From Antilocapra americana (taxonomy: Eukaryota > Chordata > Mammalia > Artiodactyla > Antilocapridae), in assembly GCA_007570785.1 (NCBI GenBank), contig ML664175.1:12804687-12868686 (forward strand): DNA of 64,000 bases, read 5' to 3'. Shown here one piece after another: positions 1-11,886 of the stretch (the first letter of the stretch is position 1; each line of letters starts with the position of its first letter). Under the pieces are notes generated by a model, which was given only the letters and a program-made list of their open reading frames with translations, had not been told where the DNA came from and ran no database searches. Position numbers and translations under genes: made by a program.

Positions 1-2607
1 TACTTTGAATCACTGATGGAATGGAGTTTAAAACATCTTGGTATGATATATGAAGATACTTTTCACACTTCTTTCCATTTCTATGATCAAAGCCTTGGCC
101 TGTGGTAAAGCCAGATTAACAACTTTTAAAAATATTAGTTACACTGGTATCAAAAATTTGAAAGGTACATATTCTTGATAAGGCATGCAATATATACATC
201 GATCTTTTCAACATCTGAAATATCAGTATGAACTAATTTCATAATTGCTTTATTTTAAAACTCTGTTCAAACATTTTAACAGTCGACATCTATCTGGCTA
301 CACTCACACTGAGCTGTTTGAAACCAACATCTAAAACTGCTGTATTTAAGCACACTCAGCTCTGAACCTTCCTATCACCAGTACTCATGATAGAGATTTT
401 ACCTTGAGTAAGCTCCCCACAGGTAGCTTCTGTTAATTTGATATTAAAAACATGCCCTTCTATTTTTGAACTTCAGTGTTGTCATTTTCAAGCTGACAAG
501 GATTATTTTTCAAGGCTAAAGAAACTTTGCACAAAAACTAAGAAGTGCCTGAAAGATATATGTAATGATTCTATTTAAGGTTAAATAAAACAAAAGTTAA
601 AAAAAAATCAAGATAAAAATAATATTTGTAAGTTTCAAACAATACATTGAAATAAAAAGTACAATTCCACTTTTTTTCTGGTGCCTAAGTTACTTAACTA
701 AGAATTTTGTAAAAAGATACAACACAGCAGATTTCATCCACACAGGCAATTCATTTTGAAATCCACAAAGCAGCTGGCTTCTACATACACTATAATCACA
801 GACTACATTTCAGCCAGTTGTCTGGCAAGTGCACACCAATGCCTTGAGAGGAGTGAGAGATGAGTAGGATCTAAAATCACTGTTCTTATCTCTACCTTAC
901 AATGTTTAGCTGTAAAGTGTCATATAGAAATGTAAAGCTATGATTCTATCCTGTGGTCTACTGTAATCTTGCTCATCAACAGAGCCAAAATGTGTTTGAA
1001 GTTAAATGTGAAGTTAAGAATATTCCAGCTTTAATTCCTCACAGTGGTCCAAATAATAAATACATTTCTCACCCTAACTCTTAGGAAAGACTGTATGAAT
1101 CTGTTTTGCTGACTTTAATTGTCGATGTCGATATTTTAAAAATCCATTAACAAGTCAGATCTACATTCTGTACTTTTCTAAATTACTATATAAAATAGTA
1201 CTAATTTATACCCTTGCCTTTCATCTTCTATGCTAACATATTAACAGATGACAGTTTGTTATGCTCAAAGCAGAAGTATTCAAAATTAAATTAAAGATGG
1301 AAAGCAGAGTGTTTAACTACCAAATCGTACATTGAACTTTTAGGTATTTTATCACATGGAGAATTTGACTAGTTAGCAGGCCATTGTTTTTAAGCATACA
1401 AGGAAATCAATGTTGGTTAGCCAAAGAATATCTGCATTGTAAATATAATTATCAACCCCAGGGGGGAAAATCTGATATATTCAAAAAAGTACACACATAT
1501 TTCAAAAGCACAAACTGGTAAGGTGTTTTAAGTAATTGGTTTTTCAAAGAGCATTCTTAGGAATTTACCATCTGTTATTTATACCAAAAGGAGGACGGAG
1601 ATGTGGTCTTTATTTTCCAACTGGCATTATTAAGTGGCCTTTATTTTCTATGTAGTGGGAATCCAAGCCACACTAAGCAGCAGGAACTTTGGATTTACTC
1701 CATATTTGGATCCTGGGGTATATTTATATTTACAAATGCTATTATCTTTGTCTACAAGCTAACCAACCAATAAGGAAGAGTTAGTCTGTGCAATGCAAAT
1801 GGACTAGTCTAGATGCAACCCAGTCAAGGTGTGCATATACCTTTTCTTTTTCTTTTTTAACTTTTCTTCTTCATACCTTGGTAGGGAAGAGTTATTTTAG
1901 TAAATATACATGTTATGAAGATGAACAAAAACTAAAAAAAAAAAGGCTCTAACAACAAACTCAAGTTTGTAGGCAAACTCAAAAATATTTAAAACACTAT
2001 ATAGAAAGTCAGAACTGATGTAAGAAATGTGGCGTTGATATATTTAACAAACTAAAACCTCAGATTATTAGAACAAAGAAACATTTTTCCATATTATAGC
2101 ACTGTGATACTCAAGTATTTATGTTAACAGCCTTCTGCTAAGTCCTTCTAGAAGTTAAGTAAATTTGGTAAACAGAACAAATTATAGCCACTGAAAAGTA
2201 TCAAGGTTAGGCTGATATAAATATACTTTATTTCCCTAGTAATATGATTATTCGATGCCATAGTGAGCTTACTTAAATTTGAAGAGCAGCATGTTCAGGT
2301 ATGGAGAACAGGCTTTAGCACTGACCAATCAAGAATCATCTCTTAGACTTACTAGTCTTTAAAAATATAAATGAACCAAACCAGAAACAATTTCTCCTAC
2401 TTCAACTGATAACCCAAAGAAAATGGTGACTTATAAGGAAGGTGTTTGAAAGTGTCTTCTTCCTCCTTTTCTTTGTTATTAAAAAAAGAGCAGTTACAAA
2501 ATATTTATAATATATCAAGGGAGAAAGAATAGCTACTGAAATATTTACCTCTTGTCTATCAAAATATAAAGATCCAAATACAATGAAATAAATAAAACAC
2601 AACATAC
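1..2607 (-). other. BNIP2 3' region (intron 9 or 3' untranslated sequence)
   Basis: AT-rich sequence downstream of the last BNIP2 exon that could be placed. No young ruminant SINE or LINE is visible, unlike most of the window. I looked on the minus strand for an exon encoding the family's usual C-terminal tail, which begins Val-Asp-Gln-Glu-Leu, and did not find it. The stretch is therefore either the last intron, with the final exon before base 1, or contains an alternative end. One weak candidate acceptor lies at 2471-2472 (see findings). Confidence 0.5.
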
Positions 2608-2706
2608 TGTTTTATGCATTCTGGTATTCCAACATATTCCATGGGGACAAGCTCTGCTAGTTCTGCCAAATTAAAGACGTATCTAATTTTTTGGCTGAAT
2701 TTTGAG
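2608..2706 (-). CDS. BNIP2: BNIP2 exon 9 (C-terminal part of BCH domain)
   Basis: BNIP2 is a cytosolic scaffold whose C-terminal BCH (BNIP-2 and Cdc42GAP homology, CRAL-TRIO-like) domain binds Rho-family GTPases and their regulators. This 99-nt exon encodes about residues 265-298, including KFSQKIRYVFNLAELAEL and ending IPECIKQ, the last helices of the BCH fold. The acceptor is TTTCCATAG at 2707-2708 and the donor is GTATGT starting at 2607. Phases join cleanly: the first base completes a Ser codon (AG|C) and the last two bases are CA of a Gln codon. About 16 residues and the stop codon of the known protein remain unplaced downstream. Confidence 0.95.
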
Positions 2707-2827
2707 CTATGGAAAAAAATAAAGATAAATACCTTAATATTTCTGAACAACAGAACTGACACAACATTCATACAAAGATTTTGTAAGTGTTTTTTTTTTT
2801 TTGAGTTAATGGCTCTCATAAAATTAC

Positions 2828-2914
2828 CTAATAAATGGTCTTGTAACAGCCAGAAGTGTTCTTATAAACCAAGAGGGATGTACAATGATTAGAGATTTTA
2901 GGTTTTTCCGTAAC
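2828..2914 (-). CDS. BNIP2: BNIP2 exon 8 (BCH domain core)
   Basis: This 87-nt exon encodes about residues 236-265 of BNIP2: [20 protein letters not shown] then AVTRPFI. The [11 protein letters not shown] motif is typical of BCH/CRAL-TRIO lipid-pocket-like domains shared with caytaxin and PRUNE2. The acceptor AG is at 2915-2916 and the donor GTAATT starts at 2827. The first base completes Arg (AG|G) from exon 7 and the last two bases (AG) start the Ser completed by exon 9. No frameshift or stop is seen. The exon was not recognisable as a long open frame; it was found by expecting the missing BCH segment between its neighbours. Confidence 0.95.
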   Translation of the reverse strand, partial: VTEKPKISNHCTSLLVYKNTSGCYKTIY

Positions 2915-3409
2915 CTGGAGTTAAAAAAAAAAAAAAGAAAATTAAAAAGGCTCTATAAATTCTAATGCTAGAAGAAAAGCTAGGTCATCAATAAGTTTGT
3001 GCAAGTCTATACAAAAAACTGAAAAAAACCCTCATTCAAGAGCTGTCATTTACATATATTACTAAAGACAACAAAAGCTAACAAATAAAACAAACAAAAA
3101 GCACTCCTAAGTTGAAATGGTCCTTCCCACTGCCATGAAATGCATTCTACTTCATTCATATTTATTTTCACAGTGTAGTCTGTTATTAAATGTCTCCTAG
3201 TATACAACTTGTCTTCAGGATTCTGTCAGTCAGGGGTAGAGGTCAATGATGAATATAAAAGCTCTTCATTTCTCAGGAACGGAGGGGAAACTGTTACTGT
3301 TTTCTTCAACAACATGAAAGGCACTGGGCAGGCAGAAAGATGAGAGGGGAAATCACCTAGGGAACAGGCAACATGAATCAGATCTAATGTATTCTTATGG
3401 AGTCTAAAT

Positions 3410-3537
3410 GGAGAAGGAAATGGCAACCCACCCCAGTATTCTTGCCTGGAGAATCCCAGAGACAGAGGAGCCTGGTGGGTACAGTCCACGGGGTTGCAAG
3501 AGTCTGACACGACTTGGTGACTAAACCACCACCACCA
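3410..3537 (+). repeat. Bov-tA SINE (partial), intronic
   Basis: Typical ruminant SINE text (aaatggcaacccacccc, cagtattcttgcctggag, cagaggagcctgg), ending in a short CAC repeat. It is flanked by the 8-bp direct repeat agtctaaa at 3401-3408 and 3538-3545, a likely target-site duplication. It lies in BNIP2 intron 7. Confidence 0.9.
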
Positions 3538-3880
3538 AGTCTAAAATTCTGATTAAAAGTTAAATGCATTATCCTAGACAACTTAAAATGATGAAATAGA
3601 AACTGTTTTACTGTTATAGTTCACACTTCTCATAATCACTAAATGTTAAAAAATTACATGGACCAGCCAATGCCATGTTCATGTATGAAGAGAAACCTAT
3701 TCATAGACCTGAGTTCATTAAACTACTCTGAATTAGCTGCGGTCAAATCAAACCAAAGAGAGGATCAAAATTCCTTCTATTAGCATGGATGACTCTCAGA
3801 AGGATACAATTCTAGAGCTCACTCCAAAGAAAGATTACAGATAAATAAACATCATAAATAACAAAATATAGTAGGCACCA

Positions 3881-3993
3881 CGTGTTCAGTCGTGGTCGAT
3901 CCTTTGCGACCCCAGGGACTGTAGCCGGCCAGGCTCCTCTGCCCATGGGATTTTCCAGGCAAGAAACTGGAGTGGGTTGCCATTTCCTCCTTC
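3881..3993 (-). repeat. Bov-tA SINE (partial), intronic
   Basis: Reverse-oriented Bov-tA text: ttcagtcgtggtcgatcc, gggactgtagccggccag, then caagaaactggagtgggttg. Same family as the copy at 3.4 kb but in the opposite direction, so the two form an inverted SINE pair about 350 bases apart within the same BNIP2 intron. Confidence 0.88.
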
Positions 3994-4288
3994 AGCTAAG
4001 CACTATAAATGAAGCAAAACCCAGAATTTAATAAAATAGGAAATGTACTGAATTTCCCATCCTTTCCCAAAATACAAATTGTAGGAAAATGTCTGATGTG
4101 GTACAAAAGAGAAATCAAGAGCAATTTTATAAGTCTGAAAATAGAAACTTGCTATGAAATTAATGAAATAAATGTAATTTATGAAGTAGATACATGGTGC
4201 CTGTAAGTGGTAACTGAAAATAAATTTTAAACTAATAAGGACATTGTAAAATTTATTCAGACTAGCTTTTAACTTGTATTTACAATAC

Positions 4289-4420
4289 CTTCTATCAATT
4301 TGTTGATAGCATTTCCTGAGCCATCCCAGACTGGGCATTTTTCTTCGAGTTGTTGCACCATTTAAATAAACTATCATGTAGTTTTCTGCTACTAACAGCT
4401 CCAAAGTGCCAATGACATAC
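4289..4420 (-). CDS. BNIP2: BNIP2 exon 7 (BCH domain)
   Basis: This 132-nt exon encodes about residues 192-236: [43 protein letters not shown]. This is a hallmark BCH segment. The acceptor TTATAG is at 4421-4422 and the donor GTATTG starts at 4288. The first base G completes Lys (AA|G) with exon 6; the last two bases AG are completed to Arg by exon 8. The frame is clean and the sequence close to what I recall of the mammalian protein, indicating a functional gene rather than a retrocopy, because introns are present on both sides. Confidence 0.96.
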
Positions 4421-5002
4421 CTATAAAAATAAAGTTTTAAACACTGCGATGCAGAACCAAACCAGGTTTATCCAATTAACACAATTCCCTTCCCTCTCCT
4501 TCACTGAGAGTAAAAATTCGAAACTCTTAGTATTACTGCTATTTAAAGAAAAAAAAGTTCTTTCCTTTAGAAATACACATTGAAATGTTTATAGATGATA
4601 AATACTTGCAGGGATTTGCTTCAAAATTATATCATGAGGGAAGTATTTATGGGAATAATGTATAAATTGATAACTGTGGAAGTGTGTGATAGTTAGACAA
4701 TGATATATATATATACTTCTCTCTATCTTTGTATATGTTTGAAATTTCCCACATTAAGAAGCACTTAATGTGTTCTCAAATGTAAAATAAAGAAGTTGGA
4801 ACAAATAATCTGTAATATCCCTTCCAGTTTTAAAATGACAATTCTTTTGTTGAGTCGGAATAGTTTCATAATGCCAAATAACAGACTTAAGGAACCAGAA
4901 CCAGGATATTTACAATTTTTACCTAGCTAAATAAAGTTCGCTTTCTTAAACTAGAGATCTGATTTACTCAATTCTCTCCAAATATTGTGATGATCTACTT
5001 AC

Positions 5003-5105
5003 TTAAAGAGATTGTCCATCAGGTATCTATAGTTAGGTTGACCACTTTCAGGCATAAAACAGACAGCAAACACAACAATGGCATTTAATCCATCTCCATA
5101 ATATC
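5003..5105 (-). CDS. BNIP2: BNIP2 exon 6 (BCH domain)
   Basis: This 103-nt exon encodes about residues 158-192: [20 protein letters not shown] then [13 protein letters not shown]. This is the first beta strand and loop region of the BCH domain. The acceptor TTTAAG is at 5106-5107 and the donor GTAAGT starts at 5002, close to consensus. Phase fits: GA completes the Gly begun in exon 5, and the final AA begins the Lys completed by exon 7. Confidence 0.96.
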
Positions 5106-6469
5106 CTTAAAAAGAAACCAGCATGATTATACTCTGAAGACTTTTCAGGGGATATCATTTATAGTTGATAAATTATAGTGGTTTATGTTCCACACATTTC
5201 TGAATCAAAAAGTATATTTTTTGCTGTCACTGGTCTGACCTTGTATAGTCTTACAAAGATTTTTAAATGCTCTCTTCTCAAAAACAATGAAATTTGAGGA
5301 GGAAATGGTGGCCATATAAATCAGAAGCCCACTTAAATGATCATACTCAGAAGGCTAGCCCTATTTTATCAAATAGACAGAATGATATAATCCAAGAACA
5401 TATAACATCTGCAATAAAACATTCTTATGCAACTTTTTTTTTTTTTTACAGTGGCTGCTTTTTAAAAAATAGTTTTACATTCAATGATGTCTAGCATTTT
5501 GTTGCTTTTAGGGTCTTAAAAGGAAAGATTTTATCTCTGACGTAAGACTAACTGAAAAACAGCACTAAAATATGTTTTAATTATAATCTCTAAAATGTAA
5601 GTGTTTTAATTATAATAGATATTAAGCAGTAACCACCAAGGAGTATTTCTAACTTTCATTCCTATTGTTTACAAACATGCACGAAAAGGCTGAACACTTC
5701 AAGCACATTAGAATCTTCACTACCTTTCTTAACCCCTTAGTCACAAAACACACTGCAGTAACTCAGTAGGACAAAATGGCCCTAATTACTATTTTCTCTT
5801 AAATAAAGTGCTAGGTCTCAAAAAATATTAGGTTTAAACCATGAGGCAGGTCTCACAACTTGCTTCCAATGAATGAGCTGAATTAAATACATTATCTGTG
5901 GACTTCCTGATCCATATTATCCTGTTTTCTTCACTGAGTAAGACTAAATTAGGCAGAATAATGCAACTGCAAACATTCAAGTGATTTGTTTTCAAATGAA
6001 TGAAGACCACAGAAATAAGCAGGAGAAAGCATTTGGCAGAGTAAATTAAGCAGAAATGACTATGTGAAAAAAACCAATCTGCTTAACCTATGTGGCACCT
6101 TGTCCTGCATTATGAGGAATTCAGGTTATATGACATGATCTACAGAGTGTATTTTGACTACCACTAACATTCTGGTGCTATTTAAACAGTAACTATGTAA
6201 ACTTCTACATACAGGACACTCAGAATGATAGAAATTATAGCTGTACGTCATAGCTTTTCCTATTTGCCTTGTAAATTTCTTAAGGAACCAAGCCTTATAT
6301 TTGTATATTCCAGAAATATACAAAGTAGGTATTCCATAAAAATATGGAATGAATTCTCTACTTTGTGGTAAAGCTAAGTGATTTGTTTACAGTTTTAAGG
6401 TACATATTTTAAAGGGCCAGGTTGTATTTATAAGCACAAAAGACTTGTACAACAATTTTCATGGCAGTT

Positions 6470-7235
6470 TTAACCATAATAGCTCAGACTGGAAAAAATC
6501 TCACATGGTCCATCAAAATAGAGATGGATAAACAAATCAGCAGTAACAAGGAATAAACTGCAGATACATGCAACAACATGGATAAATGTCAAAATCATTA
6601 TGCTGAGTGACATGAAATTTTGTAATAGGCAAAACTAACCATGGGGTAGGCATTAGAGTAGTGGTTACTGCAGAGAGGGTATTCATTGAGAGGCAGTACC
6701 AGAGGATTTTCTGGGGCAATGAAAATGTTCTGTCTGTCTAGGGGGTGTAGATTATATGAGTATATATGGTTACACAGGCATTTGTCAAAACTCAGTGAAT
6801 CATACACTTAAGATTAGAGCATTTCTAATGAAACAAGGAAGATAAATACTCTATATCACTTGTATCTAAAATATCTAAACTCTCAGGAACAGAGATTAGA
6901 ATGGCGATTACCAGAGACAGGATAAAAGGGGAAATAACAGTCAAAGTACAAACTTCCATTCAGAAGATAAGTAACTTCTGGGGACTAATGTACCACATGG
7001 TGACAACAGTTAACACAGTTAACAATAACTACGATGTACTTAAAAGATGCTAAAAGGGTAGTCTAGACCTTAAATGTTCCCACCACAAAGAAGAATTGGT
7101 AATTATGTGATGTGAGGCAAGCATTAGCAAATGCTATGATGGCAATCATTCCCAATACAGAAAGCATCAAATCAACGTATTTTATACCTTCATACGTATT
7201 TTATACCTTAAATACAATGTTATATGTCAATTTTA
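6470..7235 (+). repeat. Old L1 3'-end fragments, intronic
   Basis: Two degenerate stretches (about 6470-6830 and 6865-7235) resemble the 3' UTR of ancient mammalian L1: gatggataaacaaatc, gctgagtgacatgaaa, then ggcgattaccagag and a polyamine-like AT-rich end. A short tandem repeat (cgtattttatacctt twice, about 7176-7210) closes the second piece. No coding capacity remains. It lies in BNIP2 intron 5. Confidence 0.65.
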
Positions 7236-7616
7236 TCTCAGTGAATATGGAAAAGAAAAAAAGGAATGTGCAAATACTACAAAAAGAAAACAAAGGATCA
7301 GAGTATTTCACTCCACATAAATTATAAACAGATAAAAAGAGGAGAGTGTGAAGTCCCAGTTTAAGGGTGTTTAGGGATAAGGGTGGAGGGAGATAGTTTT
7401 CACTGTATACTCTTACACTTTTGGAATTTATTGTATGTGTGTATCAATAATTTTTAAATGTTTTATTCTTTTATTTCAAACCTGTTACATTTCTAGAAGG
7501 ACAGAATGTTTATTATACTTTCAAAATTATGTTAGTATGTCAAAGGAGAGATTCTCTAAGTATTCAGGTATCTGATAGTGTATTAAAAAATCTGAAAAAT
7601 CTTTGGTAACGCTTAC

Positions 7617-7793
7617 CTCCATGGCTGATAACTTTCTTATAGGGTTCAATTGCTTTCATATCAACCCTGTGGTCCTGTTCTCCAATTCTGAACATACGCC
7701 AGCGTCGTCCATCTTCTTTTTCCTCTGCTGCTGTATATTCAGTAATTGAGCCTTTCCTAATAACTTCAGTAGTCTTGGGTTTTGGAAGATCAT
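7617..7793 (-). CDS. BNIP2: BNIP2 exon 5 (kinesin-binding motif to start of BCH domain)
   Basis: This 177-nt exon encodes about residues 99-158: DDLPKPKTTEVIRKGSITEY, TAAEEKEDGRRWRMFRIGEQ, DHRVDMKAIEPYKKVISHG. The start completes the acidic Trp motif EWEDD begun in exon 4, which in BNIP2 and caytaxin binds kinesin light chain. The RWRMF to IEPYKKVISHGG stretch is the entry to the BCH domain. The acceptor GACAG is at 7794-7795 and the donor GTAAGC starts at 7616. The conserved sequence and intact frame leave little doubt about identity. Confidence 0.97.
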
Positions 7794-7914
7794 CTGTCAA
7801 AATAAAAGATTTTTGAATCACAGATTGTTACTTACACTATAAAAATCAAATTAAATGTTAACCACTTTACTATCTAATTAGACTGTTTAGAGAATATTTT
7901 TTATTATACCTTCT

Positions 7915-8095
7915 GTGGAATTTTTAACTTTTTATTTTATATTGGGATATAACTAAGTAACAATGTTGTGAAAGTTTCATATGTACAGCAAAGTGATTCA
8001 GTTATACATATACATGTATCTATTTTTTTTTCAAATTCTCTTCCCATTTAGGTTGTTACATAATATTGAGTAGAGTTTCCTGTTCGTGGAATTTT
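7915..8095 (-). repeat. L1 3' UTR fragment, antisense, intronic
   Basis: Reverse complement of the artiodactyl L1 3' end: on the plus strand it reads gtacagcaaagtgattcag, then gttgttacataatattgag and gtttcctgt. It is degraded and lacks coding sequence. It lies in BNIP2 intron 4. Confidence 0.7.
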
Positions 8096-9534
8096 AAATA
8101 TTTCTTCTATAAGAGAGGAAAAGACTTACTCTTGATATAAGGCCATTTTATTTTTGGAAATCATAGTTCTTTAACTTTTTTTGTATTGCTTAATTCACAG
8201 AGGACCTAATCATAGTACAATGGACATCTACAATTTACATATTCTGTTGACAACACTGTCCTTGACAGATAGTTACCACTATACTAACTAAAGCAAATCT
8301 CTGGGGGCCAATGTTTTTTGTTGCTGAACACATAAATTATTCCCCAAACATTATAATACCAGATAGAAAGTGGTTAACAAGTCAATAGTTACTTGATCAG
8401 TTTCATAAAGCAGAAAATTATTTGATAATATTCCAAAGTGTACATGCAAAAGTCTGTTTTAAATTGACATTAGCCAAAGCACAAGCACCGATGATTAGGT
8501 ATAATTTACATTTTTAAGGTTGCATTTTAGCTGATTTTTTCATGATGTAATGATTTTCAAAATTTTAGTATCACAGTCCTTACCAAAAGATGGGGGAAGG
8601 GGAAACCTACTGTATGTTAGTTGTTTGTTTCCAAGACAAAGCTGTTAACGGAAAATATCCTTCCAGGAAATGACTACAGCAGCATTAAAGAAAGAAGAGA
8701 CAAAACACATAGGCAGAAAACTATTTCAGTATCTTTATAAAATATTGTTTACTACTGGATTGCTTATTGAACCAGTAAAATGGGAAGAAAAAAGAAAAGA
8801 TAAAGTACATTAAGAATCTTACTCTTTACTGAAGAGAACATACTTAGTGCTAAACATTGCTTGGAAGCAACAGTCACTTAAAAGATGAAATATGCATACA
8901 TAAATTATTCCCAATTACAAAGATACTAGACAGCAATTATCTAACTAAAGGAAGTATGCAAAGCAAAACACATGCCAACTCCTTTCAATTCCAAATAGCT
9001 AATGATAACAAACCTAAGAGTGGAGTCAAGGAGACTACATTAAGTTCAAGTTGGTCGTTTATAACGTGCAGCGCTATCAGGTGAACCCACTAAAAAAAAA
9101 AACACCTCAAAACCCTCCCTATAGAACTCCCTCTCTGCAAATTCTTAACTACTTTTAAGAATTCCCTAAAATATGTTTTTCAGTGCTTTCCCTCCTAGTT
9201 GATCGACTGACTAAAAGAACATGCTGTAATTATCAACCAATATTTGGAAGCAAAATGGAAAAACATAACTTTATAGCACTGGGCAATTAAAAAAAAATAA
9301 AGCCACATGGAATCTTCTATAAACAGTTTGGAAAGGCATAACATTCAAAGTTAGCCAAATTTTATATCTTTACAACCTACATGTGAACTTTAGAAATGAT
9401 AGCATCTTATTTCAATAAAATCCCTTAATCACTGATTTTAGGTGGTTTCATGACCAAGTGAACATGCCACTATACATATACATGAACACAAAGATTCATT
9501 AATAAAGGTCAGGTAAAACCAGTGAAACACCTAC

Positions 9535-9711
9535 CTTCCCACTCAAATTCATTACTGTCCTCCGATGGCGTATCTAAGTCATCTAAGTCAATCTCTCCAC
9601 TTTCATCCAAATCATCTGACAACACAGAGCCGTCACTAGGATCCAGAGTTAGGCTAATGTCCGGAGCCATTAGTTTCTTTCTCACTTTATTGCCATTAAC
9701 TTCTAGTGAGC
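9535..9711 (-). CDS. BNIP2: BNIP2 exon 4 (acidic N-terminal region)
   Basis: This 177-nt exon encodes about residues 40-98: SLEVNGNKVRKKLMAPDISL, TLDPSDGSVLSDDLDESGEI, DLDDLDTPSEDSNEFEWE. It is the acidic, Ser/Asp-rich N-terminal region, ending in the EFEWE half of the kinesin light chain binding motif that continues in exon 5. The acceptor TTCCAG is at 9712-9713 and the donor GTAGGT starts at 9534. Phase joins Gly (G|GC) on entry and Asp (G|AT) on exit. Confidence 0.97.
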
Positions 9712-10176
9712 CTGGAATGGGTTAAAAAGAAAAATCAAAGATATATTTAGAAAAAATGATTAGATGCATAAATCGAATTATGAGAACTTTAATCACTTTA
9801 TTCTTGAGAAAATAACATTCACTAAACAATTCCAAAGCCCTTACTTACAAACTTTGGACCTTGATCACTACTGCTTCTGCATCAGAGCAAGCTGACACAT
9901 CCCAGCAAGGATGTGCCTTTTTAAATAACAGAAGCAGAACTTAACAGTCACTATTTACTACTAAAAATCATCTTCCCTCTCTCCTTCATGATCAAAATTT
10001 CTAAAAATGCTTTTGCAAAGTATTCCAAAGCATTCCAAAAATGCTTTCCTAAACAGTCAACTTACCCTTTGGCACCCTATGATGGAACAAAGACTGAGTA
10101 TATTTTATATCTTGACAAAGTGTGTTAAAAAGAAATACCACAGATAAAAGTCTATTTCTAAGTGTCAAGTTCTTAC

Positions 10177-10244
10177 CAGGCTGACTCTCTGGTCCAGTTA
10201 CAGCTAATATATCTGCTTCAATACTATCATCTTCTGGTAAAGGT
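10177..10244 (-). CDS. BNIP2: BNIP2 exon 3
   Basis: This 68-nt exon encodes about residues 17-40: PLPEDDSIEADILAVTGPES then QPG. The acceptor TTTTAG is at 10245-10246 and the donor GTAAGA starts at 10176. The first base A completes Ile (AT|A) with exon 2, and the last base G begins the Gly completed in exon 4. Small acidic exon; no domain of known fold. Confidence 0.96.
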
Positions 10245-11136
10245 CTAAAACACACAGACATAATTTTTAACCCAGAAATTGAAAAAAAAAAATCTTTTGA
10301 CATTCAAAGATCTATTAAAATAGCTAATAGAAACAATTATGTGGAAAACTGAATAAAGCAATGTTTCTTAAGCTTGAGTAATTTACAAACTACTGTTCAA
10401 GAACATTTTTAAACTGTCTCAATTGATTTACATATCTACATAAGTAACACATAAAAGTAGGTATATATTCCCTATGTAACAGCTCTTAAACACAACTACA
10501 AAACAAATTTAAAAAATCATAACTTTACAAAATGAATATGCTTCAAATGCATTTGTTGAATGGGATGTACAATACAGTGTATGATGAAGCCAAACTGTCA
10601 CTTAAAATGGGAATATGAAAATGACAATTTTATGTTTTTGAGCTCACATTTCTATATTATGATTATCATGCTGTACTATGCAATGACTCGGTACTCTCAC
10701 CAGCTGCTCCTATTCCAACTGTTAAGTAATCTTCTCATGCACTGAGGTGGTCTTCTGACCAAAATGGCATGGAAGTATCCCTTAAATATATGGTCTGCCT
10801 TTGCTCTTTTTCTCTTACCCTAACTGGTGCTGACAGAATTGTAAACACAAATACAAATGTGTCAAAGTAGCTCACCAGACAATATAGAAAGCTTTCCTTG
10901 TCTAACTTAACATTTTGTCTTAAAATAAAAGCATACAATTTAATAATTCCTGCAGGCTTCTAAAGACCATCTTCCTCTGGAAACCCTGAAGACTCTATTA
11001 CTAGTACTAAATAAACATTTTCCAACACTGAGTTTCTTTAGGAAGTCCAATCAATATTCATTTAGTAAGTGACACCTCAGTAAAGAAGTAGTGAGGTTCC
11101 GTTTTGAATTTGTTTTCATTTAAAAACATTGCTCAC

Positions 11137-11243
11137 ATTGGAAAATCTTCATCTTGCCATTCTTCCTTAAGTTCTACACCTTCCATCCTCAGTCTGGACT
11201 CAATGTCAACTACAAACTCCTGATAATCAAGAGTTCCAAAATC
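11137..11243 (-). CDS. BNIP2: BNIP2 exon 2, with the usual start codon
   Basis: This 107-nt exon contains the ATG at 11184-11186 that starts the usual BNIP2 protein (MEGVELKEEWQDEDFP, then a split Ile codon). The acceptor AAACAG at 11244-11245 follows a long T tract; the donor GTGAGC starts at 11136. The 57 bases upstream of the ATG are also open in the same frame (DFGTLDYQEFVVDIESRLR) and begin in phase 0, so the exon can extend an N-terminally longer protein from the CpG-island exon. With exons 3-9, residues 1-298 of the 314-residue form are accounted for. Confidence 0.96.
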
Positions 11244-11821
11244 CTGTTTAAAAAAAAAAAAAGAAAAGAGAGAGAAAGAAAAAATTTCATAGGCTTATTT
11301 TCCACATCATCTGTTGAAAAGATGCAATAATCTTATATTTGAGTTCACAGTTCCACCCTGGTCATGAACTAAATTTAGTGGGTGGCAACTACTACTTTCC
11401 ATTCCCCTTCCCCTGCCCCAAGAATTAGAAAAGAGTCAGAGTATACACATTCTAGTAATTACCGTTTGTAATAAGGGTGCTGTGCAGTGAAGTACTTATT
11501 CCACATGTATACATGCATGTGTGTGTCCAGGACATGATTTTACAATTTATTAGGTAATTTATAATTTATAAATTTACAATTTATTAGGTACTGTGAATTA
11601 TGGAAAAGCAATTTTAGGGCTGAGGGGCACAAATAATAAAAGTAAATAAATATATTCTCTATTCTAGATCCATAATCAAATTTTCTGTCCTTTGGAGAGA
11701 GCTTAATTCTGGAAATTGAACACTAGTAACTAGCATTTGTACTCTTAATTCAGCAGAACCCAAGTGGTGTGCTGTCTCTCATATTTACTTCTCCACAGTT
11801 CCAATGCCACAATTTCTGAGA

Positions 11822-11886
11822 CACTTAAAGAGGGCTATTCAGTACCTATTCAGCCACTTAAAGAGGGCTATTCAGTACCTGTTCAG
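11822..11886 (+). repeat. 33-bp tandem duplication
   Basis: Two nearly identical 33-base units starting cacttaaagagggctattc at 11822 and 11855, differing by one visible substitution (acctattcag versus acctgttcag). Located in BNIP2 intron 1. No repeat family recognised. Confidence 0.9.

Noticed and set aside
972..1470. Possible start of the missing BNIP2 tail (gtt gat codons at about 979 and 1456, minus strand)
   Set aside because: The following codons do not match the conserved tail and no acceptor precedes them in the right phase.
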